Positions 6,601 to 12,844 of a DNA stretch of 15,091 bases are shown here, in pieces (positions within the stretch are counted from its first letter, which is position 1; each line of letters opens with the position of its first letter). The notes beneath the pieces were generated by a model. That model saw only the letters and a list, made by a program, of their open reading frames with translations. It did not search any database and was not told where the DNA came from. The position numbers and the translations under genes were made by a program. Origin of the DNA: Nitrospiria bacterium (GTDB lineage Bacteria > Nitrospirota > CAKKRA01 > 9FT-COMBO-42-15); the NCBI GenBank assembly GCA_919902475.1, contig CAKKRA010000394.1, forward strand, positions 1 to 15,091, in the 5' to 3' direction.

Positions 6601-7605
6601 GTGTCGGGTCAGACTGCTGCCGAGGATGTAATTGATTCTGAAACAGGCGATGTTATTTTGAACAAAAAGAAAAAGTTTACGCAGTCGCTATTGGACGCTA
6701 TTTCTGACAGAGACCTTGAAAACATACAGTTAGCTGATCCAGAGTATCAGGAGAAATTAGAGGAGATAGAAAGGTCAACAAATGACCAGATTGATATCTT
6801 ACAAACAATCTTTGATGAAAGAATGAGCCGTTTTAAAAAAGGCGATGAACTTCCGCCTGGTGTTATCAAGCTTGTTAAGGTCTATATTGCAATGAAGAGG
6901 AAGCTCTCTGTCGGCGATAAGATGGCTGGAAGGCATGGGAATAAGGGCGTTGTATCCCGCATCCTGCCTGAAGAGGATATGCCTTATTTGCCAGACGGGA
7001 CGCCTGTAGAGATCGTATTAAATCCGCTCGGAGTGCCTTCAAGAATGAATGTTGGGCAGATACTTGAAACACATCTTGGATGGGCGGCAGGGACGCTTGG
7101 CCTTTATGTTGCATCACCTGTCTTTGAAGGAGCGACAGAATCAGAGATAAAAGAGATGCTGAGGAAGGCAAAGCTTCCTACAAGCGGCCAGATAACCCTT
7201 TATGACGGAAGGACAGGCAAGTCCTTTGACAGGGAAGTTACAGTTGGATATATGTATATGCTGAAGCTGCATCACCTTGTTGATGACAAGATACATGCAA
7301 GGTCTATTGGACCTTACTCGCTTGTCACCCAGCAGCCGCTCGGCGGCAAGGCGCAGTTTGGCGGCCAGAGATTAGGAGAAATGGAGGTCTGGGCGCTTCA
7401 GGCTTATGGCGCTACATATTCGCTGCAGGAGTTCCTTACAATAAAATCTGATGATGTGCCCGGTCGTTCCAAGATTTACGAGGCAATCGTTAAGGGAAAG
7501 AATTACCTTGAGGCAGGCCTGCCAGAGTCGTTTAACGTATTGATAAAAGAACTGCAGAGCCTTTGCCTTGATGTAGAATTAATTAAACAGAGCAAGGAAG
7601 ATTAA
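3622..7605 (+). CDS. rpoB: DNA-directed RNA polymerase subunit beta
   Basis: This 1327-residue catalytic subunit starts MNQTQRVTKRTRKDLSKVPVKLDIPNLIEIQ. The rifampicin region is intact: residues about 516-542 read SSQLSQFMDQTNPLAEITHK and continue RRLSALGPGG. The equivalents of E. coli Q513, D516, H526, R529 and S531 fall at Q521, D524, H534, R537 and S539, so it looks drug-sensitive at that site. GDKMAGRHGNKG supplies the active-site lysines (about K1100 and K1108). A charged, probably coiled-coil insertion spans about residues 954-1075, where many Gram-negative lineages carry one. The roughly 50-residue insertion found in E. coli after ETHLG is absent. ATG 3622 is chosen over TTG 3610. The stop lies inside a 19-bp tandem repeat. 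No intein or frameshift is present. Confidence 0.99.
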   Translation: MNQTQRVTKRTRKDLSKVPVKLDIPNLIEIQKKSYDRFLQKDIAPEKREDTGLQAAFLSIFPIVDFNDTATIEYIESSIGESKYDIRECIERGMNYAAPMKIKVRLILSEKDAESGAKRVKDIKEQEVYLGELPLMTDTGTFIINGTERVVVSQLHRSPGVFFSHDKGKTHASGKILYSARIIPYRGSWLDFEFDVKDTVYVRIDRRRKMPVTILLKAMGYTSEQLLKIYYPIEDIIISKGKFLRKLNPDVLIGNRAPMDIVDKKSGEVIVKEGSRINKAILKKMESAGVAEIPISREELIERIVLHDVVDPATGEVLIGANEKVTDEALNKIQKTKLEKFNALYIDGIQVIPSIRDTMLMDKVGSKEEAMVEIYKRLRPGEVPTIETAKHLFESLFYDPKRYDLSPVGRMKLNKKLKLDIPIEKRVLTPEDIIEVIRYLLNLRVGKGEIDDIDHLGNRRIRSVGELLENQFRVGLVRMERAIKERMNILDMDTILPHDLINAKPVIAAVKEFFGSSQLSQFMDQTNPLAEITHKRRLSALGPGGLTRERAGFEVRDVHPTHYGRICPIETPEGPNIGLITSLSTYARVNEFGFIETPYRKVVNGKITDDIVYLSAVDGEDYVVAQANSPVDSRGHLTSESISARHKSDFVLVPPEKVEFMDVSPKQIVSIATALVPFLENDDANRALMGSNMQRQAVPLLSTDAPYVGTGMEEIVARDSGIVVLTKRSGYVESIDATRIVVKADSSGRKVRSKEGESPESDLDVYNLIKFKRSNQNTCVNQKPIVSVGDRVVKGNVLADGPATELGELALGRNVLVAFMPWEGYNFEDAILISEKLVKEDRFTSLHIEEFEIESRDTKLGKEEITRDIPNVSEDALRNLDESGIIRIGAEVKPGDILIGKVTPKGETQLTPEEKLLRAIFGEKAGDVKDASLNVPPGIEGTVVDVKIFSRKGVEKDERTKSIENDDMQRLQRDYQDELRIIEEEKYKKIKEIVSGQTAAEDVIDSETGDVILNKKKKFTQSLLDAISDRDLENIQLADPEYQEKLEEIERSTNDQIDILQTIFDERMSRFKKGDELPPGVIKLVKVYIAMKRKLSVGDKMAGRHGNKGVVSRILPEEDMPYLPDGTPVEIVLNPLGVPSRMNVGQILETHLGWAAGTLGLYVASPVFEGATESEIKEMLRKAKLPTSGQITLYDGRTGKSFDREVTVGYMYMLKLHHLVDDKIHARSIGPYSLVTQQPLGGKAQFGGQRLGEMEVWALQAYGATYSLQEFLTIKSDDVPGRSKIYEAIVKGKNYLEAGLPESFNVLIKELQSLCLDVELIKQSKED

Positions 7606-7628
7606 ACAGAGCAAGGAAGATTAAACAG
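7582..7628 (+). repeat. 19-bp tandem repeat (2.5 copies) across the rpoB stop
   Basis: ATTAAACAGAGCAAGGAAG occurs at 7582-7600 and again exactly at 7601-7619, then its first nine bases (ATTAAACAG) recur at 7620-7628 and run into the rpoC ribosome site. The rpoB TAA (7603-7605) is in the second copy. Because 19 is not a multiple of three, the first copy is read in frame (IKQSKE) and the second ends the protein. Confidence 0.97.
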
Positions 7629-7639
7629 GAGGGCATACA

Positions 7640-10600
7640 TTGCAAGACATAAATACCCTTTTTGAAAAAGCAAAAGAGCCGGTCAGTTTTGATGCTATAA
7701 GGATAAGATTGACATCGCCTGAGAAGATCCGTTCATGGTCTTATGGCGAGGTCAAGAAGCCAGAGACCATTAATTACCGGTCATTTAAGCCAGAGCGTGA
7801 CGGACTGTTCTGCGCCAAGATATTCGGGCCGACAAAGGACTGGGAATGCAACTGCGGAAAGTATAAGAGGATGAAGCATCGCGGCATTGTCTGCGATAAG
7901 TGCGGTGTTGAGGTTATACAGTCCAAGGTGCGCCGCGAAAGGCTCGGCCACATTGAGCTTGCGAGCCCTGTTGCACATATCTGGTTTTTAAAAGGTTTGC
8001 CGAGCAGGATAGGCAATCTCCTTGATATGACCCTGAAACAGCTTGAAAGGGTTTTATATTTTGAAGAGTATGTTGTAATTGATCAGGGAGATTCACCTTT
8101 AAAAGAGAAGGAACTTGTCGGTGAGGAGAAATACCACTCTCTTGTTTCCGAGTATGGAAGCAGCTTCCGTGCAGAGATGGGCGCAGAGGCAATAAAGGAG
8201 CTCTTAAAGAGGGTTAATATAGATGCGTTATGGGAGGAGCTCCGCAATAAGATAAAGATTGCCACTTCAACTGCAGTTAAGAAGAAGCTGACCAAGAGGC
8301 TCAAGGTAGTAGAGTCATTTAAGAAATCAGGCAACAAGCCTGAGTGGATGATACTTGATGTAATACCTGTTCTTCCTCCTGAACTAAGGCCGCTCGTGCC
8401 CTTAGACGGCGGCAGGTTTGCAACCTCTGATCTAAACGACTTATACAGGCGCGTTATAAACAGGAACAACAGATTAAAGAGGCTCTATGAGCTGAATGCC
8501 CCTGCTGTAATTATAAGAAATGAAAAGAGGATGCTGCAGGAGGCTGTTGATGCGCTCTTTGACAACGGCAGACGCGCAAGGGTTATCCGCGGACCTAATA
8601 AGAGGCCGTTAAAATCCCTGAGCGATATGCTGAAAGGCAAGCAGGGAAGATTCAGGCAGAACCTCCTCGGAAAGAGGGTTGATTATTCAGGCAGGTCAGT
8701 TATTGTTGTAGGCCCTGAATTAAAACTGCATCAGTGCGGTCTGCCAAAGAAGATGGCGCTTGAGCTCTTTAAGCCGTTTATCTTCCACAAGCTTGAGGAA
8801 AATGGATATGCAACTACTATAAAGAGCGCAAAGAAATTAGTGGAGAAGGAAAGAAAAGAGGTATGGGACGTCCTTGAAGAGGTGATAAGGGAGCATCCTG
8901 TCCTCTTAAACAGGGCGCCGACACTGCACAGGCTCGGCATACAGGCATTTGACCCTGTACTTGTGGAGGGCAAGGCAATAAGGCTACATCCTTTGGTCTG
9001 CGCTGCATTTAATGCGGACTTTGACGGCGACCAGATGGCAGTTCATGTGCCGCTTTCTGTTGAGGCTCAGATTGAGGCGCGGGTATTGATGATGTCCATT
9101 AACAGCATACTTTCACCTGCTAATGGGAAGCCGATTATGGTGCCTTCACAGGATATGGTTTTAGGATGTTATTATCTTACAAAGGAGAAAACAGGCGTAA
9201 AGGGAGAAGGCAAGATATTCTATGACCCGATTGAAGTCAGGATTGCCTATGATGCAGATGAGCTTGATATCCATGCAAAGATAAAGGTAAGGATTGATGG
9301 TAAATTGGTTGATACCACGGTTGGAAGGGTGCTTCTTAGCGATATACTGCCAAAGGGGCTGCCATTCTCAATGATAAATAAAGAGATGGTGAAAAAAGAA
9401 ATAGCCAAGCTTATTGATTACAGCTACCGTGAGGCAGGAAAGAGGGAGACGATTGTCTTCTTAGATAAGATAAAGGAAATAGGATTCAGATATGCCACTA
9501 AATCCGGGATATCAATATGCATTGATGATATGCACATCCCGACCAAGAAGGCTGAATTGATCAAGGCAGCAGAGAAAGAGGTAATGGAGATAGAGAAACA
9601 GTATGCTGACGGCCTAATAACAAAGGGCGAGAGATATAATAAGGTTATTGATATCTGGGCTCATGTAACTGAAGTCGTTGCAATTGAAATGATGAAGGAG
9701 CTTGGCGTAGAGAAGGTAGGCGGTGTAAACGGCGAGGCCGGCGAGGTTACTTCAAAGGAGATAAGGGAATTTAATTCTATTTTTATGATGGCTGATTCAG
9801 GCGCAAGGGGCAGCACACAGCAGATCAGGCAGCTCGGCGGCATGAGGGGCCTCATGGCAAAGCCGTCTGGAGAGATTATTGAAACGCCTATTACTGCAAA
9901 CTTCAGGGAAGGATTGACAGTTCTGCAGTATTTTATCTCCACACACGGCGCAAGAAAGGGACTTGCAGATACTGCATTAAAAACAGCAAACTCAGGTTAT
10001 CTTACAAGGCGTCTTGTGGATGTGGCGCAGAATGTTATTATTGCAGAGGACGACTGCATGTCCGTAGACGGCATATATCTAACTTCGCTTGTTGAAGGCG
10101 GCGAGATTATTGAGCCGTTTGAGGAGAGGATACTTGGCAGGGTTACTGCAGAGGATGTAAACGACCCTCTTACAGGCGAGGTTATAGTAAAGGCATCTGA
10201 AGAGATAAATGAAACTATTGTAAAGAATATTATTGATGCAGGCATTGACAGGATTAAGATTAGGTCTGTTTTGACCTGCCAGTCAAAGGTCGGCATTTGT
10301 ATTAGGTGCTATGGAAGAGACCTTGCAAGGGGCAAATTGGCTGAAAAGGGCGATGCTGTCGGCATAATTGCCGCGCAGTCTATCGGTGAGCCAGGCACAC
10401 AGCTTACAATGAGAACATTCCATATCGGCGGTACTGCAAGCAAGGTTGTAGAGCAGACAGTGCTTGAGGCAAAGAACTCCGGCACCCTGAAGTACATTAA
10501 TCTGAATACTGTAAAGAATAAAGACGGCGATATGGTTACTATGAACCGTAACGGAAGAATTGCAATCTATGATGAAACAGGAAGAGAGAAGGAGAGATAC

Positions 10601-11770
10601 TCTGTTGTCTATGGCGCAAAGATAAAGATAGAGGACGGCAAGGCTGTTACAGCAGGCCAGAAGATTGTTGAATGGGATCCATACTCAATGCCGATTATGA
10701 CAGAGGCAGGCGGCAGGGTTGCCTTCGGCGATATTCTTGACGGAGAAACTATAAAAGAAGAGGTGGATGAGGTAACAGGCCTTTCAAGAAGGGTGGTTAT
10801 TGATTATCAGGGAACAACATTAAGACCCCGTATCTCTATAAAAGATGAACACAACAAGACTGTTGCAAGATACCTTCTGCCTATTGGTTCGCATATCCTG
10901 ATTGACAAGGGCGACTATGTGTATCCCGGCGATGTGCTTGTAAAGATACCGAGAGAGACAACAAAGACAAAGGATATTACAGGAGGTCTTCCGAGGGTTG
11001 CTGAACTCTTTGAGGCAAGGAAGCCGAAAGAGCAGGCAGTAATCAGCGAGATTGACGGAACCATAGAATACGGCGGTTTTGTAAAGGGAATGAGGAGGAT
11101 TGTTGTAAAGAATGAGATGGGCGATATGAAGGAATATTTCATCCCCAAGGGAAAGCACGTTAATGTGCATGAAGGCGACTGGGTAATGGCAGGTGAGCCG
11201 CTGATGGATGGCGCTGCTAATCCGCACGATATACTTGATATCCTCGGACCAAAGGAGCTGCAGAAATATCTTGTTGATGAGGTGCAGCAGGTTTACAGAC
11301 TGCAGGGTGTTGCCATAAATGACAAGCATATTGAGGTAATAGTCAGGCAGATGTTGAGAAAGGTCAAGATAGAAGAGCCGGGCGATTCAGATTTCTTAAT
11401 CGGCAGCCAGATAGATAAGTTTGAGTTTACAGTTGAGAATGAACGTGTAATCGCAAAGGGCGGCAAGCCGGCAATCGGCAAGCCGATTCTGCTCGGCATA
11501 ACAAAGGCTGCCTTAACAACCGACAGCTTTATCTCTGCTGCATCCTTCCAGGAGACAACAAGGGTGTTAACAGAGGCTAGCATCAGCGGAAAGGTTGATT
11601 ACCTTATAGGCCTTAAGGAGAATGTGATTATTGGAAGACCTATACCTGCGGGAACCGGCCTGCCAGAATATAAAAACAGCTACATAAAGTTTAAAAGGGA
11701 GGGAAAGGCTAAGGAGCGGGCTAAAGTTGAGGAGGCTGCATTAAGCAGAGTGGAAGAAAAGGTTAGTTAA
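7640..11770 (+). CDS. rpoC: DNA-directed RNA polymerase subunit beta'
   Basis: This 1376-residue subunit is complete. The N-terminal zinc site has C70, C72, C85 and C88. The catalytic NADFDGDQ motif places Mg-binding aspartates at D460, D462 and D464. The second zinc site is C806, C880, C887 and C890, with the same spacing as in E. coli. The trigger-loop region GIIAAQSIGEPGTQLTMRTFHIGG follows. About 180 residues (roughly 930-1113) then separate it from GLPRVAELFEARKPK; this has the size and place of the SI3 insertion of Gram-negative enzymes. TTG 7640 is the start, 6 nt after AGGAGGG (7627-7633), and gives the normal N-terminus MQDINTLFEKAKEPVSFDAI. It sits 34 nt after rpoB, clearly in one operon. 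No split gene or intein is present. Confidence 0.99.
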   Translation: MQDINTLFEKAKEPVSFDAIRIRLTSPEKIRSWSYGEVKKPETINYRSFKPERDGLFCAKIFGPTKDWECNCGKYKRMKHRGIVCDKCGVEVIQSKVRRERLGHIELASPVAHIWFLKGLPSRIGNLLDMTLKQLERVLYFEEYVVIDQGDSPLKEKELVGEEKYHSLVSEYGSSFRAEMGAEAIKELLKRVNIDALWEELRNKIKIATSTAVKKKLTKRLKVVESFKKSGNKPEWMILDVIPVLPPELRPLVPLDGGRFATSDLNDLYRRVINRNNRLKRLYELNAPAVIIRNEKRMLQEAVDALFDNGRRARVIRGPNKRPLKSLSDMLKGKQGRFRQNLLGKRVDYSGRSVIVVGPELKLHQCGLPKKMALELFKPFIFHKLEENGYATTIKSAKKLVEKERKEVWDVLEEVIREHPVLLNRAPTLHRLGIQAFDPVLVEGKAIRLHPLVCAAFNADFDGDQMAVHVPLSVEAQIEARVLMMSINSILSPANGKPIMVPSQDMVLGCYYLTKEKTGVKGEGKIFYDPIEVRIAYDADELDIHAKIKVRIDGKLVDTTVGRVLLSDILPKGLPFSMINKEMVKKEIAKLIDYSYREAGKRETIVFLDKIKEIGFRYATKSGISICIDDMHIPTKKAELIKAAEKEVMEIEKQYADGLITKGERYNKVIDIWAHVTEVVAIEMMKELGVEKVGGVNGEAGEVTSKEIREFNSIFMMADSGARGSTQQIRQLGGMRGLMAKPSGEIIETPITANFREGLTVLQYFISTHGARKGLADTALKTANSGYLTRRLVDVAQNVIIAEDDCMSVDGIYLTSLVEGGEIIEPFEERILGRVTAEDVNDPLTGEVIVKASEEINETIVKNIIDAGIDRIKIRSVLTCQSKVGICIRCYGRDLARGKLAEKGDAVGIIAAQSIGEPGTQLTMRTFHIGGTASKVVEQTVLEAKNSGTLKYINLNTVKNKDGDMVTMNRNGRIAIYDETGREKERYSVVYGAKIKIEDGKAVTAGQKIVEWDPYSMPIMTEAGGRVAFGDILDGETIKEEVDEVTGLSRRVVIDYQGTTLRPRISIKDEHNKTVARYLLPIGSHILIDKGDYVYPGDVLVKIPRETTKTKDITGGLPRVAELFEARKPKEQAVISEIDGTIEYGGFVKGMRRIVVKNEMGDMKEYFIPKGKHVNVHEGDWVMAGEPLMDGAANPHDILDILGPKELQKYLVDEVQQVYRLQGVAINDKHIEVIVRQMLRKVKIEEPGDSDFLIGSQIDKFEFTVENERVIAKGGKPAIGKPILLGITKAALTTDSFISAASFQETTRVLTEASISGKVDYLIGLKENVIIGRPIPAGTGLPEYKNSYIKFKREGKAKERAKVEEAALSRVEEKVS

Positions 11771-11788
11771 GTTTTCTTTTTAGAAAAC
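11771..11788 (+). other. Small hairpin after rpoC, possible weak terminator or pause
   Basis: GTTTTCT (11771-11777) pairs with AGAAAAC (11782-11788) around a TTTT loop, immediately after the rpoC stop. The stem is A/T-rich and the bases that follow (CCTTGACA) are not a U-tract, so efficient intrinsic termination is unlikely. It directly abuts the promoter of the str operon. Confidence 0.4.
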
Positions 11789-11790
11789 CC

Positions 11791-11819
11791 TTGACAAGTT
11801 TTGAAGTTTCTAATATAAT
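11791..11819 (+). promoter_or_regulatory. Consensus sigma70-type promoter for rpsL-rpsG-fusA-tuf
   Basis: TTGACA (11791-11796) and TATAAT (11814-11819) both match the housekeeping consensus at all six positions and are separated by exactly 17 bp. Transcription would start near 11826, giving a leader of about 85 nt before rpsL. Position and quality both support a strong independent promoter for the str operon. Confidence 0.93.
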
Positions 11820-11825
11820 GCATAG

Positions 11826-11910
11826 GTTTTTCCCACTAAACAGTTTTAGTGAACTTTCTATTGATTTTACAAATAGATAAAACAAGAATTTTGGTGATAA
11901 GGAGCGCGTA
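11826..11910 (+). promoter_or_regulatory. Predicted 5' leader of the str operon mRNA
   Basis: The start is inferred from the promoter. It contains a clear hairpin, CACTAAA (11834-11840) with TTTAGTG (11845-11851) around CAGT, and a weaker one, TCTATT with AATAGA (about 11858-11878). It ends with AAGGAG (11899-11904), 6 nt before the GTG start of rpsL. I do not recognise a known regulatory RNA family in it. Confidence 0.5.
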
Positions 11911-12282
11911 GTGCCGACAATAAGTCAGCTAATTAAGAATGGAAGAAAAAAGATGGGGAAAAGGACAAAGAGTCCTGCTCTGATGAGCTGCCCGCAGAGA
12001 CGCGGTGTATGCGTCAGGGTGTATACAACCACGCCAAAGAAGCCTAACTCAGCATTGAGAAAAGTGGCCAGGGTCAGGCTTACAAACGGTATTGAGATAA
12101 CATCTTATATACCTGGCGTAGGGCACAACCTGCAGGAGCATTCCATTGTTGTAGTAAGGGGCGGAAGGGTTAAAGACCTTCCGGGCGTCAGGTATCATAT
12201 TGTAAGGGGCGCTCTGGATACATTGGGTGTGCAGGATAGAAAACAGGGAAGGTCAAAATACGGGGCAAAGAGGCCGAAATAA
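11911..12282 (+). CDS. rpsL: Small-subunit ribosomal protein S12 (uS12)
   Basis: This 123-residue protein matches the family length. It begins MPTISQLIKNGRKKMGKR from a GTG start, 6 nt after AAGGAG. The decoding-centre loops are intact: VYTTTPKKPNSALRK with K43 and GGRVKDLPGVRY with K88. Both are lysines in streptomycin-sensitive ribosomes, so no resistance change is seen at these sites. D89 is the residue that RimO methylthiolates in other bacteria. The protein ends QGRSKYGAKRPK. S12 lines the A-site decoding centre of the 30S subunit. It is the first gene after the consensus promoter and is followed by rpsG after only 31 nt. Confidence 0.99.
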   Translation: MPTISQLIKNGRKKMGKRTKSPALMSCPQRRGVCVRVYTTTPKKPNSALRKVARVRLTNGIEITSYIPGVGHNLQEHSIVVVRGGRVKDLPGVRYHIVRGALDTLGVQDRKQGRSKYGAKRPK

Positions 12283-12313
12283 ATCAACCTAAAATAAACA
12301 GGGATTAATAAAG

Positions 12314-12784
12314 ATGTCAAGAAGAAGAGTAGCAGTAAAAAGAGAGATATTGCCAGACCCAAAATTTAACAACAAGCTTGTTGCTAAATTTGTAAGTGTT
12401 CTTATGAAAGAGGGCAAGAAAAGCCTTGCTGAGTCTGTATGTTATAAGGCATTTGATATTATAAAAGAGAAGACAGGGAATGACCCGTTAAAAATATTCA
12501 AGTCAGCAATTGAAAATGTCAAGCCTGTAGTAGAGGTTAAATCAAGAAGGGTCGGCGGCGCATCTTATCAGGTGCCGGTTGACATAAGGCCTTCAAGAAG
12601 GATTGCATTGGCGTTAAGATGGATAATTGGTTATTCAAGGGATAGGGCAGAAAGGACAATGCAGGAAAAGCTTGCAGCAGAGCTGATGGATGCTGCAAAT
12701 AATACAGGCACTACAATTAAGAAGAAAGATGATGTGCATAGGATGGCAGAGGCTAATAAGGCCTTTGCACATTTCAGATGGTGA
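12314..12784 (+). CDS. rpsG: Small-subunit ribosomal protein S7 (uS7)
   Basis: This 156-residue protein starts MSRRRVAVKREILPDPKFNNKLVAKFVSVLM and carries the family region NVKPVVEVKSRRVGGASYQVPVDIRPSRR at about residues 74-102. It ends with the typical EANKAFAHFRW. S7 nucleates assembly of the 30S head and contacts E-site tRNA and mRNA. ATG 12314 has only a modest ribosome site (CAGGG at about 12299-12303, roughly 10 nt away). In E. coli S7 represses the str mRNA by binding the rpsL-rpsG spacer; the 31-nt spacer here looks too short for that structure. The stop is TGA. Confidence 0.99.
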   Translation: MSRRRVAVKREILPDPKFNNKLVAKFVSVLMKEGKKSLAESVCYKAFDIIKEKTGNDPLKIFKSAIENVKPVVEVKSRRVGGASYQVPVDIRPSRRIALALRWIIGYSRDRAERTMQEKLAAELMDAANNTGTTIKKKDDVHRMAEANKAFAHFRW

Positions 12785-12785
12785 C

Positions 12786-12802
12786 GGCCTTGCGTTTAGG
12801 CC
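12786..12802 (+). terminator. Small hairpin with short U-rich tail after rpsG (possible attenuator)
   Basis: GGCCT (12786-12790) pairs with AGGCC (12798-12802) around a 7-nt loop and is followed by TTAATTTG. The stem is only 5 bp and the U-rich tail is short, so strong termination is doubtful. Partial attenuation or mRNA end protection before fusA is possible. Confidence 0.3.
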
Positions 12803-12844
12803 TTAATTTGTGAAATATTTAAAATAAGAGTCAAATAAAATACT

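Noticed and set aside
10820..11329. Open frame of 169 codons on the minus strand inside rpoC
   Set aside because: It lies wholly antisense to a strongly conserved region of rpoC, the protein matches no family I know, and codon constraint clearly belongs to the + strand.
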